A DNA stretch of 64,000 bases, taken from NCBI GenBank assembly GCA_946811185.2, contig OX328109.1, forward strand, positions 32,472,129 to 32,536,128. The letters are read 5' to 3'. Position 1 is the first letter of the stretch. Every line of letters begins with the position of its first letter. Source of the stretch: Hippopus hippopus. Lineage: Eukaryota; Mollusca; Bivalvia; Cardiida; Cardiidae. The translations under genes and the position numbers were made by a program. Under the pieces are notes generated by a model. The model had not been told where the DNA came from and did not search any database. It saw only the letters and a list, made by a program, of their open reading frames with translations. Positions 39,701-42,707 of this stretch are shown here, one piece after another.

Positions 39701-40768
39701 CTTTACCAAAACATCACGAGTTGTAGTAGACTTTTGAAAACATCGCCGGAAAATTAGAAAATGCTGAGGACCAGCATTTACTCTTTTTCCCATAAGGTTT
39801 TCTAGCATTTCAATGACAGAAATCATCTTGACATCTTGACTGAATTTATCGTCTGCGAATACCTTACATTTGGTCTGGTCCAAAACTTTGGTTTCTTTCT
39901 TGCGCTGGGCTAAGGTTTAATCAGATAAACCCTTTACCACACAACCCCGACTTTTAACGACACCTTGGGAGAAAAAAAAAAAAAAAACATCGTGGGAAAA
40001 GCAGAAAATGCTGTTAACCAGTATTTTCTTCTATCCCCAAATTATTTTCTTCCCAATTAGATATATGGCTTGCAACACGCGAAAAGGGGTATTCGGACAT
40101 TTGCGTAAAGTGTCATCTCGGATTAGCCTGCGCAGTCCGCGCAGGCTAATCCGAAACCACACTTTCCGTTTTTATGTAATTTTCTGTTTTGCGCAAGTCT
40201 AGTGAAGAACAAAATCTAATGTAGTCGTAAAGTGCCGTGTCGGATTAGCCTGCGCGCATTGCTCAGGCTGATCCAAGACGACACTTTACGCAAATGTCCG
40301 AATGCCCCTTTTCGCGTGTTGCAAGCCAATTATATTCTATAAATCCAGCGGCATTTTGTTACCTGGGCCTATCGAATTTTTTATTGTGTGGCAAGGGGTT
40401 AAACCTCTAGGAAATAATACCCTGTTGCCTGAGCAAGAAGGCTCGAAAAAAGTGTATTCTCTTTTTTCCCGAAATGTTTTCTTAAGACAAATCCTTTAAT
40501 TTGAGTCATGTTTCATTTGTCTCTGCAATTACTTAAAATTCTAACGTCTGGTTAAGCTTTAACTTCTCACGTCCGAGAGCTAAAAAAAAAAAGCCTTAAG
40601 ACCTTAACTTTGCAATTTCAAAACTGTTGTCAGACTTCAGTTTCTCTGCAGTCCGATCTTTTCTAAACTGTTTGCCAAAACTTTGCACTCTAACCGTAAT
40701 CTCTGTCTTACAACTCCTAATATTTTCTAAACTGAAACCCAGAAACGATTTAACATCTACTTACTCAT
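657..40768 (-). CDS. Large secreted protein with 16 alternating PAN/Apple-like domains (gene-level entry, 3' end outside window)
   Basis: Assembled from about 22 exons by reading GT/AG sites and phase; the exons are listed separately. Order from the N-terminus: signal peptide, then B1-A1 to B8-A8. All joins keep frame, giving about 1,306 codons. Type A has 8 Cys: C1, C2, [Y]C3-x3-C4-L, C5, C6-x2-[HY]-x-C7, R-x-C8. Type B has the same frame plus an extra CxxC after C1, 10 Cys in all. The C-x3-C spacing and first-to-last Cys layout resemble PAN/Apple modules, which bind proteins or sugars. Many N-x-S/T sequons and a signal peptide point to secretion. No membrane segment is seen so far, but the last exon ends in a phase-1 donor so more domains or an anchor may follow off the left edge. 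Assembly is seen directly; the family name is inferred; the function is unknown. Confidence 0.75.
1725..2075. repeat. Two-unit repeat of about 210 bp
   Basis: Segments starting near 1725 and 1935 share the order: GGTTACCTG or GGATTACCTG, a TATGGGGT-like stretch, CCAAGTTTGAA, then AAAATGTCAAAGTTTTTG. It lies in the intron between A8a and A8b. No coding frame spans it. Confidence 0.5.
2132..2291 (-). CDS. Exon A8a: first part of split type A domain
   Basis: 160 nt, acceptor TTTTCAG (phase 1), donor GTAAGC (phase 2). It encodes C1 to C5: DCPTF, NCSS, YCISKC, GCRM, ending GS plus two bases. It joins A8b in frame through Ser. Confidence 0.75.
2369..2595 (-). mobile_element. TTAA-MITE copy, both ends
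   Basis: TTAA at 2369-2372 and 2592-2595. The palindrome centre near 2510 reads GGTTACC. The inner stem is disrupted on the left (CATGGCATGAAAAG). Confidence 0.7.
2829..3059 (-). mobile_element. TTAA-MITE copy
   Basis: The left end CTCTTTACCAAACGACAAAG lacks TTAA. The right end has AAAGGGTTAA. A run of 12 A disrupts the left stem. Confidence 0.7.
3199..3426 (+). mobile_element. TTAA-MITE copy
   Basis: TTAACTCTTTACCAAACAAG on the left, TTGTTTGGTAAAGGGTAAA on the right (TTAA decayed). The central palindrome is intact. Confidence 0.7.
3441..3790. repeat. Tandem pair of TGACCTTGACC-type repeats
   Basis: Two units of about 140 bp (near 3441 and 3580) share GTTCACCTGTGA, CTTGACCTTT, GGGTCATGAGCAACACTTGTATA and a tail with GGTCAAACRGCTTTTGAG. 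Likely an interspersed element with an internal duplication. Confidence 0.5.
3943..4016 (-). CDS. Exon B8b: second part of the cysteine-poor type B domain
   Basis: 74 nt, acceptor AGACAG (phase 2), donor GTAGGT (phase 1). It encodes AYDVYC (Ala or Tyr where C8 should be, then C9) and HRATC (C10). Together with B8a, the domain keeps C1-C4, C9 and C10 and lacks C5-C8 as a block. Confidence 0.65.
4499..4726 (+). mobile_element. TTAA-MITE copy sharing its right TTAA with the next copy
   Basis: TTAA at 4499 and 4723. The next copy (4723-4885, opposite orientation, truncated) starts at the same TTAA. This suggests repeated targeting of TTAA made by an earlier insertion. Confidence 0.7.
4723..4885 (-). 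mobile_element. TTAA-MITE copy, truncated after the palindrome
   Basis: Left end TTAAACTTTACCAGATAAAA. The palindrome at about 4845 is well kept, and the right arm is missing. Confidence 0.6.
5474..5627 (-). CDS. Exon B8a: first part of a cysteine-poor type B domain
   Basis: 154 nt, acceptor TTTCAG (phase 1), donor GTAAAC (phase 2). It has C1 (VCNRT), C2-C3 (TCLDC) and C4 (TCPR). The segment that normally holds C5, C6 and C7 reads [14 protein letters not shown] with no Cys. The reading frame is intact and joins B8b through a Trp codon. Confidence 0.65.
5691..5922 (+). mobile_element. TTAA-MITE copy
   Basis: CCTTTTACCATACAATCCTG on the left and GTTTGGTAAAGAGTTAA on the right. It lies just outside the B8a acceptor. 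Confidence 0.7.
6645..7277 (-). pseudogene. Mariner transposase relic
   Basis: Conceptual minus-strand reading shows mariner landmarks: a helix-turn-helix region with GHPSTL and ISYKSAK, the linker [13 protein letters not shown], a degraded catalytic stretch TCDET, and TKQQSS. Several Trp positions are now TAG stops and there are frame breaks, so no transposase can be made. Known family: Tc1/mariner DD34D, cut and paste at TA. Confidence 0.75.
7523..7751 (+). mobile_element. TTAA-MITE copy inside the mariner element
   Basis: TTAA at both ends with CCCATTACCACACAATGACG and GTGTGGTAAAGGG. The palindrome at 7560-7640 is over 60 bp and nearly perfect. Confidence 0.8.
8265..8497 (+). mobile_element. 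TTAA-MITE copy near exon A7b
   Basis: TTAACCTTTTACCACAAATT on the left. The right end is GTCTGGTAAAGGG with TTTA in place of TTAA. Confidence 0.7.
8619..8720 (-). CDS. Exon A7b: second part of split type A domain
   Basis: 102 nt, acceptor GTTGCAG, donor GTCAGT, phase 1-1. It encodes TSYHTTFDR, then CLLHSC and ERVC, completing the eight Cys of A7. The first codon, shared with A7a, is Gly. Confidence 0.75.
8936..9092. repeat. (ATCC)n microsatellite abutting the A7a splice donor
   Basis: An array of CATC/ATCC tetranucleotides with some interruptions (CATCTGTC near its left end). On the gene strand it is (GGAT)n and starts at the fifth base of the intron after exon A7a. Long Met/Asp/Gly/Trp or Ser/His/Pro open frames here are artefacts of the array. 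Confidence 0.9.
9097..9225 (-). CDS. Exon A7a: first part of split type A domain
   Basis: 129 nt, acceptor TTTACAG, donor GTAAGA, phase 1 at both ends. It encodes C1 to C5: DCLEF, NCSV, YCMEIC, YCRG. Unlike the other split domains, the intron falls just after C5. The donor runs straight into a (GGAT)n microsatellite. Confidence 0.78.
9744..9970 (+). mobile_element. TTAA-MITE copy, degraded
   Basis: CCTTCACCACACAATCCTGA on the left. The centre (GAAAACGTTAACTAACATTTT) is no longer palindromic. A further degraded relative follows at about 10030-10255. Confidence 0.5.
10268..10450 (+). mobile_element. SINE copy, diverged
   Basis: CCAGTAGCTCAGCACGTAAT and GGTTCGCTTCCCAGCTAA match the head; GGGAAAGCAGCCAGTGGCTT matches the core; the tail is missing. 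Confidence 0.6.
10725..10825 (+). repeat. Left TIR of the MULE, six 15-bp units
   Basis: Units read GTAAAAATGTCAGAG, then GCCATAG variants. A TCAAAGTG spacer follows unit 3. It matches the reverse complement of 14736-14866 but has two units fewer. Confidence 0.8.
11399..11630 (-). mobile_element. TTAA-MITE copy inside the MULE
   Basis: TTAA at 11399 and 11627. The centre reads GACAATGCTGGTTATCAGCA, which has co-varied in both arms (GACAATG / CATTGTC). A decayed copy appears to start at the same right-hand TTAA. Confidence 0.65.
11870..12640. repeat. Degenerate tandem array, ~4-5 units of about 170 bp
   Basis: Each unit contains ACATTG, AAGAAGAAATT, a short palindrome around CATAATAAGCTCATTATGAG, and TTTTTGTTCCAATGTTT, then a region ending in TATCACACAG. 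It lies inside the MULE, downstream of the transposase. Confidence 0.6.
12730..14113 (-). pseudogene. FLYWCH/MULE transposase broken by one frameshift
   Basis: The first frame (14113-13490) starts with a FLYWCH-like zinc finger ([15 protein letters not shown] at about residues 31-45) and reaches the first catalytic Asp (MDGNFAMAP). The second frame (to 12730) carries VDFE, GCFYHL (Cys and His of the MULE motif) and [11 protein letters not shown] (probable catalytic Glu). The frames overlap at about 13490-13545, where the code shifts; no other stop interrupts about 460 codons. MULE transposases cut and paste DNA. A sequencing error could also explain one shift. Confidence 0.75.
14538..14690 (+). 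mobile_element. TTAA-MITE copy, right part missing, inside the MULE
   Basis: TTAACCCATTACCACACAAT on the left. The palindrome has GTTGGTAACCACC. The similarity ends about 45 bp before the right MULE TIR. Confidence 0.6.
14736..14866 (-). repeat. Right TIR of the MULE, eight 15-bp units
   Basis: Plus-strand units read CTMTGRCATTTTTAC. It contains the same GTAAATATG and GTAATAATG unit variants as the left arm, in mirror order, plus two extra GTCATAG units. Confidence 0.8.
15337..15585 (-). CDS. Exon B7: type B domain lacking C1 and C10
   Basis: 249 nt, phase 1-1, CATAG acceptor and GTTTGT donor. It opens DPPPGSLIQ with no C1 and ends YRRTNN with no C10, as in B4. The other eight Cys are kept (TCHNCG, VCEGVC, CLPYQC). 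An AT-rich tandem array starts about 15 nt upstream of the acceptor. Confidence 0.78.
15600..15745. repeat. AT-rich tandem array, ~28-30 bp period
   Basis: Repeats of ATGAACATTTCCAAAATAAA with variation. It begins about 15 nt upstream of the B7 acceptor. Confidence 0.6.
16696..16941 (-). CDS. Exon A6: type A PAN/Apple-like domain
   Basis: 246 nt, phase 1-1, TTTTCAG acceptor and GTGAGC donor. Eight Cys: DCPIF, NCSD, YCVEMC, NCRSVTY, CTFHSGC (one extra residue) and RRAC. Long open frames on the other strand and frames here are shadows of this exon. Confidence 0.8.
17131..17360 (-). mobile_element. TTAA-MITE copy
   Basis: CTCTTTACCACATGAAAAATTTTAG on the left, degraded right arm ending TTAGGTAAAC. 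The centre is GGTAACC although the arms are in reverse orientation. Confidence 0.6.
17448..17675 (+). mobile_element. TTAA-MITE copy, both ends
   Basis: TTAATCTTTTACTACACAGT on the left, TCTTTTGGTAAAGAGTTAA on the right. It lies upstream of the hairpin element at 17800. Confidence 0.7.
17800..18011 (-). mobile_element. GATCAGACTGCAC hairpin MITE, complete
   Basis: TTAACCCTTACGCTGC on the left and TAGCAGGATAAGGGTTAA on the right. The stem at about 17845-17905 is nearly perfect. Confidence 0.65.
18059..18343. mobile_element. Short TIR element (~285 bp) beside exon B6b
   Basis: The left end TACCGTATTTCTC and TTAATAAAAGC is mirrored by GCTTTTATTAGGAG and AAATATGGTA on the right. The interior is non-coding. 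Its right end is about 15 nt from the B6b donor. Confidence 0.55.
18359..18435 (-). CDS. Exon B6b: second part of split type B domain
   Basis: 77 nt, acceptor TCTTCAG (phase 2), donor GTAATA (phase 1). It encodes C8 to C10: CQIFNC and YRKSC plus TNG, completing B6 with all ten Cys. It is hemmed in by repeats: a TIR element ends at about 18343, and a MITE begins near 18470. Confidence 0.75.
18470..18680 (-). mobile_element. CATGCTCTGTGAAAAG MITE next to the B6b acceptor
   Basis: Begins ATGCATTTCCTTGATGCATT and ends AAATCCTTTTTTACATAGCA; the hairpin is half deleted. Degraded relatives lie at 5225-5455 and 24995-25175. Confidence 0.5.
19268..19496 (-). mobile_element. TTAA-MITE copy, first of an abutting pair
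   Basis: TTAACTCTTTACCAGACAAC on the left. The right TTAA (19493) is shared with the following copy in opposite orientation. Confidence 0.7.
19493..19723 (+). mobile_element. TTAA-MITE copy, second of an abutting pair
   Basis: TTAACTCTTTACCACACAAT on the left, degraded right end GCCTGGAAAGGAGCTAA. The right end lies about 20 nt downstream of the B6a donor. Confidence 0.7.
19744..19906 (-). CDS. Exon B6a: first part of split type B domain
   Basis: 163 nt, acceptor TTTTCAG (phase 1), donor GTAAGT (phase 2). It encodes C1 to C7: ECNKD, VCMNC, NC, SCEWAC, NC, ending SDA plus two bases. The other half is at 18359-18435 and joins in frame as Glu-Cys. A TTAA-flanked hairpin element begins only about 13 nt upstream of the acceptor. 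Confidence 0.78.
19921..20135 (-). mobile_element. GATCAGACTGCAC hairpin MITE at the B6a acceptor
   Basis: TTAATCCTTAGGCTGCTAGG on the left, TTGGTAGGTTAA on the right. Its end leaves only about 13 nt of intron before exon B6a, so the acceptor's upstream sequence is largely transposon DNA. Confidence 0.65.
20150..20810. repeat. Tandem array of ~5 units of 110-150 bp
   Basis: Units contain GGGCCATAACTC, AAATCATTCAACCATGACC, AAATTATARTATG, CTTCCTATGAAGTTTGA and GAAATCTGTCCAGTAG with TTGAGAAATAGC. The array ends with GACTGACAG repeats. Confidence 0.65.
21338..21580 (-). CDS. Exon A5: type A domain lacking C2 and C7
   Basis: 243 nt, phase 1-1, GAGACAG acceptor and GTAATT donor. C1 (DCPKF), C3-C4 (DCVHLC), C5, C6 and the final Cys remain. 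C2 is absent, and C7 has become His (CLLHDH). This is the same disulfide that is missing in B5, so the whole fifth B-A unit lacks it. Confidence 0.78.
21716..21943 (-). mobile_element. TTAA-MITE copy, both ends
   Basis: TTAACTCTTTACCAAACAAC and GTGTGGTAAAGAGTTAA. The centre is GGTTACC, matching the reversed arms. Confidence 0.75.
22201..22425 (+). mobile_element. TTAA-MITE copy
   Basis: CCCCTTACCACACAATCCCA on the left, TTGTGTGGTAAAGGGTTAA on the right. The arms are forward but the centre reads GGTTACC, the opposite of the reference copy. Confidence 0.75.
22475..22735 (+). mobile_element. SINE copy
   Basis: Head degraded (GCTGGTTTGAATCACTAGCT); core GGGAAAGTAGCCAGTGATC; tail ACTGAAATAATGTTGATG. 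Confidence 0.6.
23196..23435 (-). CDS. Exon B5: type B domain lacking C4 and C9
   Basis: 240 nt, phase 1-1, TTTCAG acceptor and GTGAAT donor. C1-C3 (ACVP, ECVNC), C5-C6 (NCSETC), C7 and C8 (CRLYN) and the final RKSC are present. C4 is absent and C9 is His (CRLYNH). The next domain, A5, lacks the equivalent two Cys and also has His at that position. Confidence 0.78.
24044..24224 (-). mobile_element. TTAA-MITE copy adjacent to exon A4
   Basis: CCTTTTACAGAATGACAAAT on the left, with a shortened left arm and an intact palindrome. The right end GGATTGGTAAGGTGTT is about 20 nt from the exon A4 donor. Confidence 0.65.
24246..24488 (-). CDS. Exon A4: type A PAN/Apple-like domain
   Basis: 243 nt, phase 1-1, ATACAG acceptor and GTAAGT donor. 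Eight Cys: ECLQF, TCPV, YCLAGC, GCMGATY, CLFHSC, QRLC, with sequons around NETC and NST. It ends ...DME plus a single T before the donor, so the joining codon to B5 is Ser. Confidence 0.8.
25463..25590 (+). mobile_element. TTAA-MITE copy, truncated
   Basis: ATATACCATACAATCCCAAG start, centre GGTAACC. The right arm is replaced by unrelated sequence at about 25590. Confidence 0.55.
26160..26310. repeat. Long inverted repeat (hairpin) with ~42 bp arms
   Basis: The left arm (about 26166-26207: AATAGATGGTTGGTGTCTTG and on to TATCAGGC) is mirrored at 26266-26306. A 60 bp loop contains GGTTCGCCTTCGGCTCACC. A related partial copy of the arm lies at 26031-26070. Confidence 0.65.
26509..26731 (-). mobile_element. 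TTAA-MITE copy
   Basis: TTAACTCTTTCCCAAATGGT on the left, GATTGTATAGTAAAAG on the right. A partial copy (26730-26925) follows directly with its own palindrome (GCTGATAAGCAGC). Confidence 0.65.
27047..27260 (+). mobile_element. TTAA-MITE copy
   Basis: CCCTTTACCACACAATCCCA on the left, TTTGTTGTTTGAGTTAA on the right. The palindrome has one mismatch pair (AACATTTTCTCC). Confidence 0.65.
27412..27678 (+). mobile_element. CATGCTCTGTGAAAAG MITE, left end decayed
   Basis: Right end GCCAGAGCATGGCTCAAAT; internal hairpin AAGGTCAGCCTGCACAG. It ends about 30 nt from the exon B4 donor. Confidence 0.6.
27711..27944 (-). CDS. Exon B4: type B domain lacking C1 and C10
   Basis: 234 nt, phase 1-1, ATACAG acceptor and GTAAAA donor. 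It starts DPPRDYTQ instead of the usual x-Cys, and ends YRKTF where all intact B domains end in Cys. The remaining eight Cys are in place, including ECLNCG, NCNAAC and CYHYDC. Loss of both the first and last Cys fits removal of one disulfide. Domain B7 shows the same pattern. Confidence 0.78.
28336..28562 (-). mobile_element. TTAA-MITE copy
   Basis: CTCATTACGAAACAACAAAA on the left, TGTGTAGAAAAGTGTTAA on the right. A 5'-shortened forward copy (28559-28740) starts at the shared TTAA, and its end touches the exon A3 region. Confidence 0.65.
28770..29012 (-). CDS. Exon A3: type A PAN/Apple-like domain
   Basis: 243 nt, phase 1-1, TTTTCAG acceptor and GTATCA donor. Eight Cys: DCLNY, LCAS, YCMSKC, GCRGVTY, CQYHNC, RRHC. 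One sequon follows C7. Intact and canonical. Confidence 0.8.
29568..29830 (+). mobile_element. CATGCTCTGTGAAAAG MITE
   Basis: TGAGCCATGCTCTGTGAAAA on the left; diverged right end CCTTTTGCCAAAGCACTAC. Confidence 0.6.
29930..30159 (+). mobile_element. TTAA-MITE, reference copy with both ends
   Basis: This copy shows the family plan. TTAA flanks each end. The TIRs are CCTTTACCACACAA and TTGTCGTTTGGTAAAG. The left arm reads CTTTTAACGACSCTGA, and the right arm AAATGCTTTGAATTTGGACC. The centre is a near-perfect palindrome of over 60 bp around GAAAATGCTGGTAACCAGC. There is no coding capacity; open frames such as [13 protein letters not shown] are translations of the palindrome. TTAA target sites and CCC-starting TIRs fit mobilisation by a piggyBac-like transposase (inference). 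Confidence 0.8.
30156..30369 (+). mobile_element. TTAA-MITE copy, tandem with the reference copy
   Basis: It begins at the TTAA that closes the preceding copy (TTAACCCTTTACCAAATAAT) and ends TGCTGCCTGGTGAAGGGCTAA. The palindrome is shortened on the right. Confidence 0.7.
30618..30851 (-). CDS. Exon B3: type B PAN/Apple-like domain
   Basis: 234 nt, phase 1-1, CATCAG acceptor and GTAAGT donor. Ten Cys including TCTDC, DCDNLC, CYLYEC and FRHTC. An NST sequon follows C6. Spacing matches B2 with a loop two residues shorter before C5. Confidence 0.8.
31225..31478 (+). mobile_element. SINE copy
   Basis: GGTTCCAATCGCTAGCTCAT, core GTGAGAAAGCAGCCGGTGAC, tail ACTGAATTAATATTGTAAAT and GGCGTTAAACACC. 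Confidence 0.6.
31500..31735 (+). mobile_element. TTAA-MITE copy, degraded centre
   Basis: TCCTTTACCAAACAATCCTG on the left, TAAGTGGTAAAGAGCTA on the right. The left stem is mostly lost. Confidence 0.6.
32068..32298 (-). CDS. Exon A2: type A domain with an extra cysteine
   Basis: 231 nt, phase 1-1, ATTACAG acceptor and GTATGT donor. It carries the 8 standard Cys plus a ninth directly before C4 ([11 protein letters not shown]). The C6-C7 motif is CLYFNC, with Phe replacing the usual His. The odd Cys could be free or form an interchain bond. Confidence 0.78.
32480..32579. repeat. Near-perfect ~100 bp palindrome
   Basis: The left arm CAAAATGAGTGAGACAAATG, CACTCAAGACATA, then AGTTATTTTCAAAT is mirrored exactly on the right, apart from a 4-5 nt insertion (CTGT) in the left arm. 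It has almost no loop. It lies in the A2-B2 intron. Confidence 0.8.
33035..33255 (+). mobile_element. TTAA-MITE copy
   Basis: CAACCCTTTACCACACAAAT on the left, ATTTTGGTAATTGGTTAA on the right. The centre has lost the CTGG/CCAG core. Confidence 0.6.
33893..34192 (-). mobile_element. CATGCTCTGTGAAAAG MITE at the B2 donor
   Basis: GAGCTATGCTCTGGCAAAAG on the left and CCCCTTTTCACAGAGCATGG on the right, which stops 16 nt short of the B2 donor. Slightly expanded interior. Confidence 0.6.
34209..34448 (-). CDS. Exon B2: type B PAN/Apple-like domain
   Basis: 240 nt, phase 1-1, TTCACAG acceptor and GTTTGT donor. Ten Cys: ACES, RCTNCG, AC, ECGEEC, DC, CSFYDC, FRKTC. The joining codon after A1 gives Thr before the first Cys. 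A short MITE ends 16 nt beyond the donor, at about 34192. Confidence 0.8.
35312..35557 (-). CDS. Exon A1: type A PAN/Apple-like domain
   Basis: 246 nt, phase 1-1, TTTGCAG acceptor and GTGAGT donor. All 8 Cys of type A are present: SEC, ADC, YECLEEC, ENC, YCTLHNC, KREC. Sequons lie in the first half and at NCT. The residue run [12 protein letters not shown] is typical of the family. Confidence 0.8.
35748..35957 (-). mobile_element. TTAA-MITE copy with deletion of half the stem
   Basis: TTAATTCTTTACCACACAAC on the left, TGTGTCGTAAAAGGTTAA on the right. Only GCAGCATTTTCTCC remains of the centre. A decayed copy follows (about 35975-36190). Confidence 0.6.
36242..37130. mobile_element. TATGGTGGCATATTTCTGCC element, short form (~890 bp)
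   Basis: Long inverted ends: TATGGTGGCATATTTCTGCC, ACGAGATACGAGATAGCTA and a TATCGCGATAA-rich stem, mirrored at 36950-37130, with a second inverted copy at 36460-36505. The middle (36610-36950) corresponds, reversed, to both flanks of the insertion at 50458-53245. Non-coding. Confidence 0.65.
37300..37500 (-). mobile_element. TTAA-MITE copy, ends decayed, near exon B1
   Basis: The left end is degraded (CCATCAGACAACAACAA). The palindrome GAAAATGCTGGTTACCAGC is intact. The right arm GTCTTCTTACTCGGAATCG stops about 55 nt from the exon B1 donor. Confidence 0.6.
37555..37803 (-). CDS. Exon B1: type B PAN/Apple-like domain
   Basis: 249 nt, phase 1-1, CTCAG acceptor and GTAAGT donor. Full set of 10 Cys: ACTDP, TCTNCG, GC, TCKTVC, VC, CDLYEC and HRKTC at the end. 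It has an NNT sequon. The longest and most canonical B domain, and the first of the mature protein. Confidence 0.8.
38258..38329 (-). CDS. Signal-peptide exon of the PAN/Apple-like gene
   Basis: This 72 nt exon sits between a TTTCAG acceptor and a GTAACT donor, phase 1 at both ends. It encodes an n-region with one Arg, then a hydrophobic core [13 protein letters not shown] and RAS. The junction with B1 gives A-S-A before the first Cys, a good signal peptidase site, so the mature protein would begin at C1 of domain B1. Confidence 0.65.
38385..38620 (-). mobile_element. Second tRNA-headed SINE type, complete
   Basis: On the minus strand: A box TGATTCAGTGGTAAAG, B box GGTTGGAGCC, a middle with CCCAGGAAAAACATGAATA, and a tail AATAATGTTGAAAGCGGTGT with AAAACACCAAACAATCAATC. 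The tail resembles that of the first SINE type, which suggests one LINE partner. Confidence 0.65.
38667..38910 (+). mobile_element. CATGCTCTGTGAAAAG MITE abutting the next element
   Basis: CACGTTCCATAAAAAGGGGG on the left and TTTAGCCAGAGCGCTGCTCA on the right. The following element begins at the next TATGGC. Another truncated copy is at 57805-57935. Confidence 0.55.
38912..39175 (+). mobile_element. GGCTTGCAACACGCG element, copy 1 (~263 bp)
   Basis: The TIRs are GGCCTGCAACATGCGAAAAG and CTTTTCGTGTGTTGCAAGCC. Inside are two GC-rich hairpins built on GTCTCGGATTAGCCTGCGC and its complement, with CCGTTTTTATGT between them. Much richer in GC than its surroundings. Confidence 0.75.
39697..39916 (+). 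mobile_element. TTAA-MITE copy, diverged
   Basis: CACTTTACCAAAACATCACG on the left. The centre GCTGAGGACCAGC retains stem pairing. Confidence 0.55.
39925..40405 (+). mobile_element. TTAA-MITE copy split by a GGCTTGCAACACG element
   Basis: The left part (ACCCTTTACCACACAACCCC, palindrome at 40010) and the right end (TTGTGTGGCAAGGGGTTAA) flank a 260 bp element at 40067-40327. The order of insertion is therefore clear. Confidence 0.7.
40067..40327 (+). mobile_element. GGCTTGCAACACGCG element, copy 2, inside a TTAA-MITE
   Basis: Ends GGCTTGCAACACGCGAAAAG and CTTTTCGCGTGTTGCAAGCC are perfect inverted repeats over 20 bp, which points to a young copy. It splits the MITE at 39925-40405. Confidence 0.8.
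40765..40768 (-). CDS. Candidate start exon: ATG A, then a splice donor
   Basis: The signal-peptide exon at 38329 begins in mid-codon, so the ATG must be upstream. Here the minus strand reads ATGA followed by GTAAGT, a strong phase-1 donor, with G at -3. Joining gives a protein start of MSGTELRGQ followed by a hydrophobic run. Other upstream ATGs cannot be excluded, and the 5' UTR is not defined. Confidence 0.35.
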
Positions 40769-40849
40769 ATCCTGGTCACGTCACAAAATATACATCGGTG
40801 TTTCGTAAATAGAAATGGTTAAAGACTAAAACAGTTGTCAGTAATTGAA

Positions 40850-41800
40850 CAACAGCCCGATCACGAAAGCATGCAACAATAAGTTTGCTCTCTAAGTTAT
40901 GACATTTGAACCGCCAAGAGACATCCCCAAATTTCACATACATGTATAGTCCTCAGTTTAGTAGTTTTTTCACTTCTATAGTTAAAATCACTTTCTATCG
41001 ACTGTTACACTCTGCCTGGAAATGATTATAATCCTTTCGGTTGCTGAAAGAATCTTAAGTCCCTTTCGGGGACCTTGAATCTAGACAGATGAGTTTTTTC
41101 CCCCTTTCCGAAAAGAAACAGGGGATCGCAATATTTGGGGTTTCAACAATCCACTGAATTTTTCATTTAATATATAAAGCAATTTGAACGTTAGTACTGC
41201 AGCATTATGAATCCAAAGAAAGCAAAGTTTAAGACTCAGTGTGCTCAATGTGGAGACAATGTACATCAAGATCAGACAACACAGAGGAAGCAGTCTGATC
41301 TTCAATTTACGCTTTCCGACACGATCGACTGGAATTTTCATTAAAGTTACTTAGCAGTTTAAGGAAGCATTATTTATCAAAAAAAAAAAAAGCCAAGATT
41401 AGAAAAGTCGTTTATCAGAGAACCACGAAATATTTCAAAATGAAGGTTGTATAAGCCACATTCTCACAAGACGTCTGTTTATTTTGTATTCTTTGTGGTC
41501 TGTTGTTTTTTCTTTATACTTTCCGAAAAAAGATCCAAATATTTATTTCATATATGGTCGAGTCAATAACGATCGATTCAAATTAGTGATCAGCTGCGCA
41601 AACGACGTCTTCCTAGCCACCCTCTGCCACGATAAAACGGATATTGAAACATCGCACCATGACAGAATGCGGAAGATTAGATGAAACTTGATGCTCAAGA
41701 CTAGATGAAATGCTCAAAATCGTTACATTATATATATATAATACATTTTCTTTCTTTTCTTTTCAATATTTAAATCATTGCTTTTGTTCTGAAAATTGTG
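40850..41800. other. No gene recognised
   Basis: AT-rich DNA upstream of the candidate start exon of the PAN gene. One degraded GATCAGACTGCAC hairpin (41240-41320) and a TATATATATAATA run near 41731. Any promoter of the PAN gene could lie here, but no defined element is visible. Confidence 0.5.
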
Positions 41801-41803
41801 AAA

Positions 41804-42029
41804 TTAATTCCTTACCAGACGACAAAATTTTAGGCTTATCCAGTTTGAAAGCATTTGCAGACGACGAATTTAATATGGCTAAAATGTAGAGATTTGTCAG
41901 TGTAGGGGTAGAAAACATTGCAGGAAAAAGGAGAAAATGCTGGTTAACAGCATTTTCGCCTTTTCCAACAGTGTTTTCAGTAGCCTTCTTGTTTAGTGTC
42001 GTTAAATACTAGATTGTTTGGGAAAGGCT
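41804..42029 (-). mobile_element. TTAA-MITE copy, first of an abutting pair
   Basis: TTAATTCCTTACCAGACGAC on the left. The right end GTTTGGGAAAGGC runs into the next copy. Confidence 0.65.
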
Positions 42030-42252
42030 TTTTACCACACAATCTCGAGTTTTAATGACCTTGAGGTAGAAGCCTTTTGAAAACATTATGGGAAAAGGAG
42101 AAAATGCTGGTAACCATCATTTCCTCCTTTTCCCACAATGTTTTCTACCCATCCAGAGGCAATTCCCATCACTTGAGCCACATTTTAATTGTCGTCTACA
42201 ACTACTTTCGACTTGGACAAGGCCAAAATTTTGTCGTCTGGTAAAGAATTAA
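42028..42252 (+). mobile_element. TTAA-MITE copy, second of an abutting pair
   Basis: CTTTTTACCACACAATCTCG on the left, TTGTCGTCTGGTAAAGAATTAA on the right. Stem mismatches ATCATTTCC. Confidence 0.65.
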
Positions 42253-42307
42253 AGAAGCATGAAGACAAATTTGTTTTATTTTGGCGGAGAAAATCATTAC
42301 AATTTGG

Positions 42308-42520
42308 CTAACCCTATCTCACACAAAAAATTTTGGAAACATCTGCAGACGGCAAATACAAAACTGGTTTAACATACTTAAGTTCTCTGAAAGGATTGAA
42401 AACATTGTGGGAAAAGGAGAAAATGCTGGTTACCAGCATTTTCTCCTTTTCCTACAATGTTTTCAAAGCTTTCTTCTACAGTGTCGTTAAAACTCGTGAT
42501 TGTGTGGTAAAAGGCAAAGT
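42308..42520 (-). mobile_element. TTAA-MITE copy
   Basis: GCTAACCCTATCTCACACAA on the left, GATTGTGTGGTAAAAGG on the right, intact palindrome at 42405-42465. Confidence 0.65.
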
Positions 42521-42707
42521 TAACCCTTGGTGCTTCCAGCACAACTTAAAGTAGTTTGGATTCGGACAGTGTAGATGATGATCAGACTGTTCCGAACATG
42601 CAGCCTAATCATGGATCTACCGTCCACTACTTTTGATATATATTGGCCATACCTATCTTGAAATTCTTCTAATGGATGTTTTTCTTTCATGAACACCATT
42701 TCATAAT

